This document shows positions 13,401 through 27,800 of a stretch of DNA of 64,000 bases, piece by piece. Every line of letters starts with the position of its first letter. The first letter of the stretch is position 1. Location of the stretch: contig LUCM01009362.1 in the NCBI GenBank assembly GCA_008360955.1, positions 29,777 to 93,776 on the forward strand, written 5' to 3'. The notes under the pieces were generated by a model, which was not told where the DNA came from, ran no database searches, and was given only the letters and a program-made list of their open reading frames with translations. The position numbers and the translations under genes were made by a program. The stretch comes from Fasciolopsis buskii. Lineage: Eukaryota > Platyhelminthes > Trematoda > Plagiorchiida > Fasciolidae.

Positions 13401-16400
13401 GGTATGCAGCTGACAGAAAGGGACATGTATCATAGCGAGGAAAGGTTTGTGAGCAACAACAAAAGGCAAAATGTGACAATTAATCGTATTTAAGAAAGGC
13501 AAGACAAAAATGAGAAGTGGTACAAAAGGGACTGTTCCTGGAAAAAGACAAAGGAACAACATGTCGAGACGGATAAATAATTCGTACAAGTACAAGTGCC
13601 ATCGATTGTGATGCATCAAAAATCTTCCACCGTTAATATCCTTAAGGTTCCAGCAGTTGTCATGTGTAAATACGTATCAGAAAATACCATGAGTTTATCT
13701 CTTACTATAACTGTTTATAAACTGAATTGAGGTCAGTTAAACATGGGTGACCTTAGTTGTCTAGATAGACGCGTCTCAACATGAAAAATGAAACCCAACC
13801 GTGACATGAAAATTTCAGGGACGTTATTGGTAGGGTCCTAGTTTAAAATCACGGATGAAAACAAACTTGCCTGTCTAGCAAAGGCACAAATTTCTATCGT
13901 GTATTCCTACACACGATTGCGCAGGCACCTATAGGCTGAAGATAATTATTTGAAGTATGTTGTGTTAACTAGAGTCTGATAATCACGGTCTACTACGAAT
14001 AGAGAAGTTTTCGTTTAGGAAGGATCTGAACTTACACCAAAGCTGACCTCGCATCAAGGCCATTCAAGCGCGTTGCGTTAATCCGTTGCAATGTTATCGT
14101 GGCAGTAAAGCAGTGAGCGGGAAAGGTTTTTAAAAATCGGTAGACTTACAATTCGGTGGTTCAGCTTTTCCAGTTCACTTTAGGCTAAACAAGAACACCA
14201 TTTGCATCATATTAAAAGAATAAACTAAGCCAAAAATGTTTTCCATGGAGGAAATCACTCATACCCAGTGATTACAAAGTTACTGATATTCATATTAAAA
14301 TTTCACGACAGGAATTTTCATCTCTAATTCTGTCCTAGATCGTTACCAAAATTTCGTGTGCCATTGTCCGAATAGACTTGAATAATATTTTAAAACCCCA
14401 ATTTTCATCACATATATATATATATAGCATGAATTAATCACACAACAAAGCAAAGAATATAATTATCCTAAGTGTTTCAATCTCAGACTCCGTTAAATTT
14501 GTTGGTGAATGAGTAGCATGTGGTGGCCTGAAAAATGCTAACAAAATAGGCATTTCTAGAAGGAAATTTCCCGACAAAGTTGTTCCGCAGTCATCTTCCG
14601 GTACAAGTTATCCAATCTCACGAACAAAATTGGGAATGCCTCACTAACGAATCAAAAGTGAATGCACTCCGGATAGAAGGAATTTCGTCGTTGGGTTCGT
14701 TCTAAGAAAGCAGTTAGTAATAAAAACGGCAGTGTCTCCGAAAGGAGGTTAATGTTTCACTCTACCGAAGTTTGGTAACTGTTTTCCTAAGTAGAGTGGT
14801 TTTCACTTAATCCGATGCCCTTCGGACAAAATTACACTTGGGGGACAGCAGGCCTCACATAAAATCCTACCCCGGTCTGAATCTTCTGTCAAAATATATA
14901 TATATATATATATATTTCGAATGACAATTAAAGGATTGACTTAGAAATTCTAAAGCTTCTTGGAGCATGAACTAAAAGCAACTTCGGAGGTGCTGAGTGC
15001 CGCATCGAAATGGCCAGTGTTTATTGATTTGGATTTACAGCAATACAAGCGCCAAAGTCTTGCGAGTTAATCTCACTTTGTTCTTCCTAATAAGCACGTA
15101 AGGCATCAGGGCTAAGGAATACACAAGGCAACCAAAATGGGATATCCACCAAGCTCCCAAACTGCTCACTAGATACCTCCGGAGTATGTGGCGTAAAATC
15201 CAAAATATTAACCAGTTCTTGCTAAATGAAAGGAATACAAATTTAAGTATTTGCATTCTTATACAATTGCCTACTTGAACGGAAATTGCTTAAATGACGT
15301 TCGTTACATGGGTTTCGGCAAGAACTGCATAAAGCCACACGACGACATCCGATTTCGTTAAAAGAGATATCCACATAAAAGAGCAATCAAGGTGACGGCT
15401 GATTCGATTCACACACGAGTGCATATTTTGTAAGGTGGATGATTACCGAAACGAAGACAATCAGAAAATAAAAAACAACGCCTATGGTTAAATGACAAAA
15501 CTGCACTTATTACCAGTAACTAGCAGAATGGGCAAGACCACATGGAAAATAGTTCTAGTTCTATTCGAATGATGGCTTGATTCTTTGTTGAAACGACCAT
15601 ATAAATGTAATGGAGATGGCTATCAAAAAGATTTTTTAAGTCATTTCTGAGGGTAGCCGTCATGACGTCCCGGAATAATCATTTAAGATAACCCGGGTAA
15701 CTTCATAATGCTTTTGAGAAGTTCAGTGGTCTATGAGGAAAAACGACCCATCGAAACAACGAACTAATTCGGGTCGTCCGCGTTTATTACCAACCCAGGG
15801 GACATGCTTCGTGAGGCACCACCGAAACTGCATGAACACGCTGAAACGTACATGCACAAACAGCACACATCCCAAAAAACTTCGCATAAAAAGCTGTGTG
15901 GACTAACAAGATTCAGATCATAAGTGCCATCAAAAAGTAGAAAACCATGACATTCATCCCATTTGACGATATCATAGGTTTGAGGTTGTTTCATTGTTGG
16001 CATTTGTGTTCTGAAACTATTCTGCAGCAACTTCAGCGTACGCATCACAGATGAAACGGTACCGAGAGAACAACACTGATAACACTTGAACAAAACGGAC
16101 GGAAGGCACAGACTGTGAGACGCAATTATTTCTTCTAATCTTCGCAGTCGCGCACGCAAAACATGGTGACTGACGTCAAAATGAAAGAATGGACATTGAA
16201 CACATAACCAAGTGACTGAATCTCAACAGAAAATCGACAGATGTGCCCGATCCAAAACGTCTAGTACAATTTACCAGTTCGACTCCAACTGCAGTGACAT
16301 ACACAGGGAGAACGGATCAGTGCCCCGACGAATGGCAGAGCGTATCCCCAAGTGATCAGTGAAACAAATTACTTATCGTCCACCCGGACAGAAAGCGAGC

Positions 16401-19400
16401 TCGATAAACCCGGTCTCGTCACTCGCAAAGCACCACATTAAGACGTTCGGTCACCAAATTGACTCCGGCCAGGCATTCCAAGTGATTTAACGGAACCGTA
16501 ACTCGAGACCACTGGCCTTTTGAAGGTCTTATTAATCAACAAACTGAAGTCACCACTACGCAAGTTGTGGAGCCACAATTTTTGCCTGCCCTGGGCGTTA
16601 GCCAATCCTAAGTTTGTCGATAACATTTCTTTTCTGTTATATCGTTCCTCCTTTCACTATATTGTCAATTAACGTTTTACGTGTGCGATTGAGATTAAAA
16701 GAAATTCACGCATCTAGCAATCTGTGCCCTTTATCCATTCTATTCAAATTGATCAAAGAGACAAATCGTTTCAAATTTTCAGCATTAGCTAAAGCCACGC
16801 ATTCCACGATCACTTAAGGCTGTAAAACGACTGTTGCGGATGTGACGAAACAAAACGGTTACATTTCAAAAGAAAAAACGGAAACTGAATTTTGCTGCTG
16901 AATGTGCCAGCAGCGATTTCATGCGCATTTGGGAATACACCTGGTCTTTATTCATTGCGCACGTAAGAGCATGCACGCGTGAGGATCCGCCAATAATGAT
17001 ACTCTAGGTGACTGAGCCCAATTAGCACTGAATCGCTGCTTCACCGCGGTGACGGGTGCCGAACGACAAAATGGCCCAACAAGACCAGTGTAAAGAAAGC
17101 ATAACAGTTCCTCTTCGAACTGTTTTTACGACTTAGAGTGACTATATCGTACGACCGATTTTCCCGGTAGCGTTTCGCTCGATTCGAACCGCACGACATG
17201 ACAATGAACAGCGCGGTGGAATTAATTTATGGGGCGACAACTCTTCATCCTAGAACGACATTTAAGTCAAAACGATATTGAAAGAGCACCCAGTCCTTCG
17301 AAAATATAAAATGCATCCCACCTATCTGCTGTTTATTAATGAACAATCCAAAAGAATTCCGATTCGATTTACCGGCAAACCTTACCCAAACCCCAGGCTA
17401 CCACCAATAGCTAACCGTCAACTGATTGCTTTAATGTCTCCTTGTTACCATTATTAAACTATCGAACAAAGAAATGAAACCTTTTACAGCTTCCAAGAAT
17501 GTTACACCAAATTACTACGATAATTCTTCCCGAGCCCTAATGAGCTGGGGTTAGAATGCAGCTGACACATGGTTAGTTTTACCGGGTTTGAAAGCATCTG
17601 CCACGGGATACATAAGCATAAATCACATCTAACGACCAGCGAAAGGGCTTAGTTTTTGCATTAATTCAGCGGGTACACATAATCATGGACACATGTGTCA
17701 GTCTCGAAGCTGCTTATAAAGCACTCATTTTCTTAGATAGTTCAGTCAATCTTTTTATCTTTTGGTGCCAAAACCCAATATCGTCCGGTTCAGCCAAGTC
17801 CGATTTGTACAACCATTAGCCTTGCACCAACTTGCTCTGGTCCTTCGACTGTTACCTCACAGCATCAACCACTCAAGGAGAGAAAAGACTTAGGAACAGC
17901 GGAAGGTCGACTGCGAAATAATAGGTTGGACAATTACACAGAAGTAAGATTTCGAATGCAAGAACGCCACCAAATGCGACAGAATCGCATTACTTATCGT
18001 CTTCGAGCGCTGCTTGGGAGATCTCGTGAACTTCATCCCAATGGTCCACTTGCACCTAAATTAGCCGTGATTGGCCGGCCACTTCGACCCATCTTCCAGC
18101 CACTACCCGGCAATTTCTCGGTGAGTATGCGTAAAACATGTCCCAACCACCTCAACCTACTCACATTTTTCAACTGTCAACAGGTCACAGAAGTGTCAAC
18201 AAACACGGGATTAGAGGCAGTTTACAACTGGCTTACGGAGCAGTGACAAAATTAAGCAACCTCGAGATAGTTTACTGAAATCGAATCACTTCAAATTAGG
18301 ATTTTTGACAGAGCTCGATTCAGTCGGGTAACACTGCTATCGGTCATCAGTAGTGTGGATCAATCGACGACCTTCGATCATTCTGCTGCACGCCCAAGGA
18401 CTCAGATCATGCTCTAGTTCGAGCTCGCTTCTATTTTCACTTTGTCTGTAGCCACACCAGCAGGAAAATCAGGCAACGTACACAGCTTATGCTAGGTGAC
18501 AATCGACGGCTTTAGTTTTACTCAAGGCTCTCAAACCGAAAATCGTCACAGCGAAATTCACAAGATTTGACCGAAGACGAGGAGCAGAGCAAAAAAGCTC
18601 AGTACTCAGCGACAACTGTCGTGCAAGGTTCCAGGTCATAAGAGCCTTAGAAACAGCGGACATAAGAACTATGCCACTCCAAATTTCAAGGTCACGGCTG
18701 CTGATCCCCCACCCATGTAGTAAGATCTAATGGCAATGGGACACCGCACTTTCACTACGCTCTTGTGTAACATGCCATAAAAGAACATTATCGGCTTTAG
18801 TTGATCTGTTGGATGCTCACAGATCCGTGCCCCAAGATGCCATAGAATAAGACATCTATCGCTAACAGTAGTAAGCTTATCGACTGAGTGAGCATAATTG
18901 TCAACGAAAACCAAATGTGGGCAAGCAGAGCAATGAGCCCCTCTCATGAACGCCTGCTAGCGTTGGGCAAAGCGCATTTATAAAACAGCTTAGTTGACTC
19001 ACTGCCACGGTGGACCAGTGAGTTATGCCTACCGAGATTGTATTGAACAAAAACGAGACAAATCTCAGAATGTGAGCATACGTCCCGCATACCCACGATT
19101 TCTGGATTTATGCGCCTGAAAGTGGTAATCGACTAACTACACCATGCAATTCTGAGGCGCTATCACATTAAATGATATGCCCGATAAATTCACCTAACTT
19201 CTCAACTCTCAATGCGAACAACTGAAGCCGGGCTCCCGCGGACGGCCAAGTTCACCATAACCGGGGGTATTTTTCAGCGTTACCCGCATCCACCTTACTT
19301 CCTCAACTTTATCTTTGAGATGGTAATGGAAAGCACTTTATCCCAGTCTGAGAACAAGGGGCCAATCAGAGTATATATGCACGATGTTAAGATACCGAAT

Positions 19401-20808
19401 GAAGAAACAAGTACCCTGCAGACTTTCCTCAGTCGTCTGAACGATAGTGAAGATATGTTTGGGATGCATTTTACACCTTCGGACGGTAAAATGCTGTTAC
19501 ATGACTGGAGTGGCTAAAAGCCGAACCACGAGAACAATTAGGTAGGGAAGACAAATTTAGTTACTTCGGTAGTTGTATCTCATCTGACCGTCGTATATCA
19601 GAATAAGTGTCTCCGTACCTATACCAGGTCCCGTTGGCACTCACCAACTTGATGCATCTGTGGAGTCGACATGACATCCGATGGTCGATTAACGATCGGG
19701 CATACGTAGCAGCACTGAAATCGGTATTGCTCTACGGCTTAGGAGCATGGCTGTCGAGAGCAGGAGATGTGCGAAGACTTTCCGCGCTCGAACATCACTG
19801 CATTTGTGTTGGTAGAATATGGTGGGATATTTTTGGGTAATTAGGACGTTAAGCGTAGCGTACTAGGAGCTGCGGTCCAGTCATTTGAACAAACACTGAA
19901 TCGGAGTAGGCTAAAGTATTTTGGGCATGTTTTGCGCACGCCCACCGAATGCTTGCCTCGTTGTACACAGCTATCCGAGACAGGTAATGGTTAGAAGAGG
20001 GTTCGGAGATAGCAGTAGACAAAATGGGTACAAATTATGAAGGCTTCAACCAGGGGACTGGTTCCTGTAGGTGCACTCTAACTAGCGGGTTGAGATCCAC
20101 CAGAGCCACCGAAGCGACAGTTGGAGACAATATGCTCCGAAAACTTCCATTAACGTCACTCTGGTATCTACCTTAATCCCCCCAGGTTCAACTCGCGGAG
20201 TTGCCTTCAACATTAAGGTTGTCCATCAACCATATCATTTTGGTTATCATTTATGTCAAAACTTACCTCGTGCTGTATCCATAGTTGGTTTTCTATTCGG
20301 AACCGGGGAGTTTCATACAAAGCTCAACTCTACCAGATATTTCAATGATGCACTCATTTAGCTTGGATTTAGCGAAAAGTCGTTCGATTATTCCATTACC
20401 CCTCCCTGACCTCAAATCTCCCATCACCCGTTCACCACCGACCATTTGCATTACTATATCTTTCTGCCGCGCCTAACTTGGTTTCTGCTCTTCATAACTA
20501 GGTTCCACATATTACTTTCCCTTTGCGGTCTCCTGGTTTTCGCGGATACAGTCGGAGAGTCACATTTATTAAATCCCTTCTCCCAGATGTCGAACTTTCT
20601 GATTTCAGTCTTGCTTTATTCACGGGACCGCAAAGCATAAGAACATTCAATTTCGATCTATACTCTCAACAACCTACAAACCTTGCTTTTAAAACAACAA
20701 TCAACAGAATAAATTGCAAGTGAAAGTTTCTTACATGCACCCGCTTTACAGGGGGTCCCTTCGAATTTATTTATTGAGAATCACTTAACATGCCATACGC
20801 ATGTGTTG

Positions 20809-20876
<68 letters not shown>

Positions 20877-23800
20877 TCTTTCCGTGCCTGCAAAAGTCGA
20901 AACGAAATCTCACCTTGCATCATATTCATTCCAGTGGGAGGAGAGCTTGGGTCGGGAAACGGTTGTCCCGAAGCTGTTGAGCCGGGAGCCACTGCACCAG
21001 TCATGGCGTTTGTGTGCAAGACCCAGGCACGAGGGTCAATCGGACGAACTGGCTCTTGACGAGGTACAGTGAAATAGTTATTCGGGCTGGGATCCCAACA
21101 TTTGGCCACGACCAGGGTGATTGGACTTTACAAAAGATTAGAAGAAATGGAGGTGGTAATTCAGAAAACTGACTACTTCAAAAAGTAAGGGGCAGCTAAT
21201 TTACAAGGTGAGAACAAACTGTGGATTGACTAACTGAGAACTATTTACATAAAACGACTCTATCAAAAGAAATGCAGTGTTTCCCCCAGATAGTCATGGC
21301 TCACAGAAGTCATTGCTTAGTCGAATCTAACGGCAGCATCTTAAACTCGTCTTCGATAAAAATCCAAAGATACACGGACTTCGAAAAGGAAAGAAGGCAT
21401 GGTACAAAAAGTCGCACACAAATGCTTTCGTCCAACCGTAACAGAAATGACATGAGGATACTGGTACATCTAAAAATTAGTATTCTTCTGGAGCTACACT
21501 TTGATCAATGACTGGGTACCAAGCATCGCGCGATTTTGGAACATGTGTACGAAATCAGGAGTGAACATTATTGGGATGAGGGTGAAATTATCTAACCGAT
21601 GAGATTTATTAGTGAAGGTGAACGTGATAAGGTGTGTAGACCAGATTAGTTGGACCCGATATGGCTGATGGCAGTGATGAAATGACGCTGAAACAGTTGT
21701 CCGATAAGCTTAATCTCACTACCGGTATCGCTTGTCTAACCCAGATCCGAAATGAAAATTTCGATCGGCCCAGCGGCTAAGCCAATTTTTTTCTACTAAG
21801 CCAACCATTGATCCATTATTGGTTGATTCCAATTTGTCGCATTATGCAGAAAGGTTTCGCGGAACAAGCATGAGGGAAACAAATTTCGCTCATTGGATCC
21901 ATCTATCTTTAAACGGAGAAGCATGCGGGCAAAATGAGAACAGGTTAGACAAAACCAGACGGCTACAGCGTTCGAAACCGAATCTCAAAGATCGATGAAA
22001 ACTTTGGAAACAAGAAAAGCTAAGACATCTTGACAAACAGCACGTTCTATTGTCTGTCGTCGGACTAAGATCAGCGTGCGTGAACCAGCCGCATATGAGC
22101 ATCACAGACCAGAGGAAAAACCTACCGAGATCTGTGGATAAACACGAAATCTTTTTATTATGCAAAGTCATTTACAATAAAAGGTGTGAAATCCTAGCCG
22201 AAAGACATCCTGTGGACAGAGTCATTTAAGTATGATCCAGTTCGTTAATTTTGTCCTTAGAATCAGAAATATTGTTGGGAAAAAGGAAAAAAGGAGTGTT
22301 CCAGAGCCTTGTGGTCCGATGAATAAACTAAGATTAAAATAAAGAAATTCAATACCTTGGAATGAAAGCAATATAAGAATGACTGACTGACAGAATACGA
22401 GTAAAACGAGAGAAAGTCACGCGAAGCGGAACTACCGGAGCAAGTTCCGGAGAACAGGAACCAAAAATAACAGCATAAAAAAAGAGATAGTAAACCAACT
22501 GTTCGGCGATGTGCAAACGATTATAGGCTGTAGCTCAGGAGTGGACATTAATCAACCAAACGGCTTTTCGGTGGAACCGAGCTGGAGGATGATTGCAGTA
22601 TACAAGCATAAAAATAGAAGATAGGCGGGTGTAAAACGGTGTCTGGCGCTAAGTAAAAAACCAACAATGGATGCCGCACGGGGCAAGTGTTGACACAAAC
22701 GGTGGCCAAAAAAGGGTGCCTTATGAATGAGCCAAATACTGAAGTTGACTCCGCGAAACGAAGAGTAGAGTCGAAATTCAACTAGGAAGAGTAAGAGAGA
22801 TGTCTAAGCGGAGCGGAAATCTTCGAAGCATTAAAAAGGGGCACGGTTGGTAGTCTCAAGTAAACGTTCGTCCTTGATCGGAGGAAGATGATACACTCAA
22901 AAAAATACAATCCTGCCCGATGTTGGTAAGCACTTGGAAGGTAATAGAATTGGAAAGAGCAATGGATAGTGGCATGGTCGCAAAACAGTAGATAGGGTTG
23001 ATGTAAGATCATTAGTAAACAGAATGAACGATGGACGCGTGTGGAACCTTGGAGAACAACAGCATTAACGGAGAACGGCCGAGACAGAACGGTAACTAAT
23101 CAGATGGAGATGATCCGTTCGGAGCATGAAACCCACACTACAACAGTTGGGATGAGTCTGAACGAAGACGATCTTGACAGGAGACGTTCGTCCTTACAGA
23201 CGTCGAACGAAATCCAGTGAGATTCACCATAGTTATCGAGTGCGTGTTGACACCGCATGGCGAAGTATTTGGGAAAATCAAAATAAATCTACTGCTGGAA
23301 ACTATCACCGAAGAAAAAGAGCCTAATACAGAGGCGAACTCGGAAGCAGTATTTTTAGGATGACGAGTGAAATATCGTAAGGATCAAGTTTAGAAATCAG
23401 ATTTTTCTGGGATTTATCACAGCAAGAAAAGTATGTTTGATACCATAAGAGGAAGACGAAGAAGCAGGGTTGACAGACTGGAGTTTTGAGCAAAATGAGA
23501 GACAAAATCCTCGTCCCTGCCAAGCGAGTTGTAGACCAGAGAGGGAGGAATTGTGAGTGGGAGCAGAGTTGGCAGAGGAAAAATTTGGAGATATCGCCTT
23601 CCCAAAGGACGATGATAACCGGCTTCCGATGGCAGAGGAGGCTACTCGCTCAGATTTTTGACGTGTGCAGCGAATTTCAGCGCCCTGTATGGTGTGGAGG
23701 CATACGTTTGCGGCTTGCGCAAAACGGTGTCGAGGTACTTGTTCGGATGAGCGGCGTTACGAGCAGCATGCAGTTTTCAAAACAGAGAGAACTATTGGAA

Positions 23801-24797
23801 GCACGATTAAACCACTCAGGTGACCGTCTTTTGCTGTTTTGAAGAAGTGTGGGATGCAAAAAGACATCTTTCGAAGAACGATCTCAAAGAAATTAGAAAT
23901 AGACCCGAAAACATTAGAAATGGAGCAACAATCGTTTCAAGTATAAGAGATCAGAAATTTATAAAAACAAACCCAGTCTGCAGATTTGTAGTACCAAAAG
24001 TTGCATCCAAATTTGAGTACTGGGGCGGAGCTAGAAAAGAGTGAAAAACGAAGACAGACAGTGATTCGACGGTCTCAAAGGAGATAGGGAAACGATGTCA
24101 GAGAATGGCGAGTAACCGGTGTAAGAATATCAAGGGTGTGTAAGCGGTTGCCAAGATGATCGAGGATACGTGTAAGGAGGTCAACCAGCTGGTAAACGTC
24201 AGTTACAACGAAAACTTTGACCCCATGTACATTGTCGCAGCGTCTGATGAGTCTAAGTTAATTCTTATTATGGACGTCAGAATCACCAAGGATGGTAATT
24301 TGGTGGTTGGGGCCTGCTGAAGTCAATGTCTCAATGTTTGAAGATAATTTAAAAAAAAAAGATCACTGCCATTGGTAGAGCAGCAAACGATACAAAGATA
24401 ATGATTAAAAGAAAACTGAATTTACAACCGGATAAATTGGAAATCCCGCTTGGATGAATGATTAAGAAATCGGGAGAAGGTGGACGCCAGGTCTAAAGAA
24501 GCGGGTACGAAGTATGTAGTTGAGAAATGGAAGGTGACGAAGTACAAATTAGTGGTTCTGTAAAATAAGACAAGGGGGGTTGAAGAACAGAAAAGTGGCC
24601 TACAGGGTGGACGTATCGAGTCAGACCATGAAAGTTTGGTGAATGTTCGGTGAGTGCATGGAGAAGAACAATAACGGCTACTCATTTGATGTTAAGTTCA
24701 CGTTTTGGTATGTCAGCAACGGCAATCCGACCTCTGAGACTTGGAGAGGAAAAACATGAGCCTTCAATAGGTTTGGCAACAGCGGAGCTGCCTATCA

Positions 24798-24839
<42 letters not shown>

Positions 24840-27800
24840 TTACATTGGCGGCGAGAGTAACAACCACTCTCAGGTCATTTACTCTCAATATTGGTATTAC
24901 CACTGGTAGTATTTCAACCCAAATGTTTACAGACAATGCCATGGAAACCCTGACGGAGAAATGTGGTGCAGTGTAAACAACTCTGCCCAGCACAGTTTTC
25001 GCAACAGAAAAATAAACTGATTAGGACTAACAAAAAAATACTGGGCAATTTTACCTTTAGGAGCCAGGATGATATTTTCCCAACAAATAGGTGACTAGTA
25101 TATGGGACACCTTCATTTCGGGTGTCGACAATGGGCCCACCGCAAGCTACAAAAAGTGAAATCAGCAGCCAATCTCAGGAAGCGGAGTATCAGTGAGCGT
25201 TAATAAGTCCGGGGTGGTATCTATCAGGAAAACACCAAAGTCTATTGTCAGGCTTTACTTAGACGTTTGTGCATAAGAGATCGAAGTTCGAGGCATGTTA
25301 AGGGAGAACTGATGTGTTTAACTCCTAATTTGGTTGGTTGCGCTCAGTGTTTACATAAGTCTGATTTTAGATCTAGTACCATCGGGACCATAGTAAAAGC
25401 GAACATTGTGAAAGAAAGGGATGTTTGTGTGAAATCCACAACATATCAGCTCTTCCAGGCTCCCGCTCAACGTCAAACTTCGTCTATCGTAATCCAAAGC
25501 TTTTCCGTGGGCTCCCAGACCGAAATAGGTGACTGCTTAGAGAAAGGAGGATAAACAGACAAAAGAAACTCATTCGCCATCCCGATCAACTCAACTGGTT
25601 AAATGGATCATTTTCATCAGCTGTGTTCCCATCACTGAATAATTTGTTAGGAAAGAAGTTTTGCTACAAAAAGGAGCGCACATTACCTTCTGCATTGCAG
25701 TAGAACACAAATACACTTTCCTGTGGGGACTTAAGGTAAGCAAAAACTGCCGGCTGTCTGAACTCACTATCTACAACTGGAACGTAGGTTAGAAACAAAC
25801 TAACGGATACCATGATATCCGACAGAACAATACACCTTATTGGTTACCTACTCACCCAGGTTTCTGCACCTCCTCGCGTAAAACCCGCACCGCCTCGTCA
25901 TTACTCATGTCTTCAAAGCTGATACGATTGACTTCCAGGATCATGTCACCGGGTTCGATGCGACCGTCTTGTGCGACAGCTCCACCACGCATAATTGATC
26001 CCACATAAATCCCACCGTCACCAGCTTTGTTCGACTGACCGACAATACTGATCCCGAGGAAGTTGACCGTGTCCATGTTCAGAGTGACATTGATCACGTT
26101 CAACGACATGGTGGAATCTGTCATACTGCTGAATGAAGATGCCTATAACAGTTTGGGGCAGAGCAGAATTAACGGTCAATGGGTGGATCAACGTTTGAAA
26201 GGGCAGTCATCCTAAGAGCTCCACAACAATGAGAAAGCCGGAATTGCAAACCGATGTTCGTCGATGAACGGACAAGCAAAAATTCACTTGTGCTGTTAAA
26301 AATACCAGGTGATAAACGGTACTCATTTACGGGGCAAACAAGTACTTATGGCTGTCACAATTTGAAAGTCCAGTTATCCACAGGCATCCGTAGAGTTGAC
26401 AATGATCAGTAAAAGCAACGACATCAACGGCAAGCCGGATTTCGCCCAAGTAGGGCTGCATCGGTCAGATTATGATGCCTCGCAGGTTACTTGAAATGCG
26501 CTACAAACACCAATGTTCAACAATCATTGTTCTCCTCAACCTGAAGGGTGCCTTCCGCTCAGTCCACCGAACAGTGCTATTTATCGCCCTCCCTCAGAAA
26601 AGTGTGCCACAGAAGCTCATGAATCACCTACGAACCCTGCATTTGTGTGCATACAGTTGCGAAAGGGTATACGGTGAGCTATAAAGCTCGGTCAAAGCCA
26701 AGAGGAGTGTTCGACAAGCGTGTCTTCTATTCCTGTTTCTGTTTAACTCCGTGTTGCAGAATGTATTAGGAGGTTCCCGCAATGTAGGCATGGAACCGGA
26801 AAATTGGGGAAAGCTATGTGATCTAGATTATGCAGACGAATTCATGTAATCCTTTTGAGATATGGAACATACGCAGTGTAACCTGCAAAGTAGCAAGAAT
26901 TGTAGTTCCATTCAGCATGTGCTTTGTACCTTCAAAGTCAAAAATAATGTTATAAGTCTGGACAACAGTAACACCCCAACGTGAAACTCGGCCAGTTCAG
27001 CTTACTTAGTGCAACCAGAGACTCTGCATTAACGAGCTCAGCTTTGGCTGCTACCTCATAGGACCGTCTGCACAAACATAAAAAAGAAGCAGGAATAGCG
27101 AAATCTTGACTACAAAACAGTAGACTAAGAAACTATAAAGAAAAATAAGTCTCGCATGCAAGAACGCCAGAGATTACATAACTGAGCGCTATCGCCCTTT
27201 GCCTCCAACCACCGCTTCGGGGGATCCCGTGGACCACAACCGGATAGTATAATTGGACCTATACAAACAAGTTCACTGGTCAAAGCTTTCATACACTTTC
27301 CCCCTATCACAGACTACACACGTCCACTCGTCTTCCAACCATTGCCTGCCTCGGAGGACATGGTACAATGAGCCAATCTTTCGGCAAGACGTGTGGAATT
27401 AGAAATTTAAAGCGGGCTTAGCTAAACTAGATGCTTAATGTCTTCGCGACTGGGGTCCGATCCTCGGCCAGTTGACTGGAGTTGACTGAGCGATAAGGTA
27501 GCGAACCATGAACAGTGGCGATCGTGTTGTCACACTCTGTCAAATCACCATGACTGAAGAAATGTGCGTTTGTGCAACTAGTGTTATGTATGCCGACTTC
27601 TACCCCTGTAGACCCACCTCCCGTGCACCATACATACTTGTTCTTTCTAATAACAAAGTAAAAAAGTCACTGGCCAATCGGGCTTGCCCTGCCGTTTAAC
27701 GATGAACGGTGATAAGAATCATACACTTATCGTATCATAGATGCAACAACGTTATTCATTCGGAAATTTTGCGATTACGATCGACAACGATGAGATGATG

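Larger units (their letters stand above)
13410..20913. other. dvl intron 8 (about 7.5 kb) with LINE relics and an inverted repeat
   Basis: It contains a LINE 3-prime piece (17750-18120, minus), LINE endonuclease and RT relics (18330-18660 and 19050-20150, plus), a diverged inverted repeat (about 16060-16770), and (TA)n tracts (14412-14426, 14894-14916, 20812-20872). 13410-14400, 14920-16060 and 20160-20810 hold nothing recognisable; the last is pyrimidine-rich. Confidence 0.65.

Noticed and set aside
25267..25290. Translation beginning with CIRDR, like the peptide made by Nextera transposase adapter contamination
   Set aside because: The DNA is TTGTGCATAAGAGATCG, which differs from the adapter end ATGTGTATAAGAGACAG at several bases. 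It is not adapter sequence.
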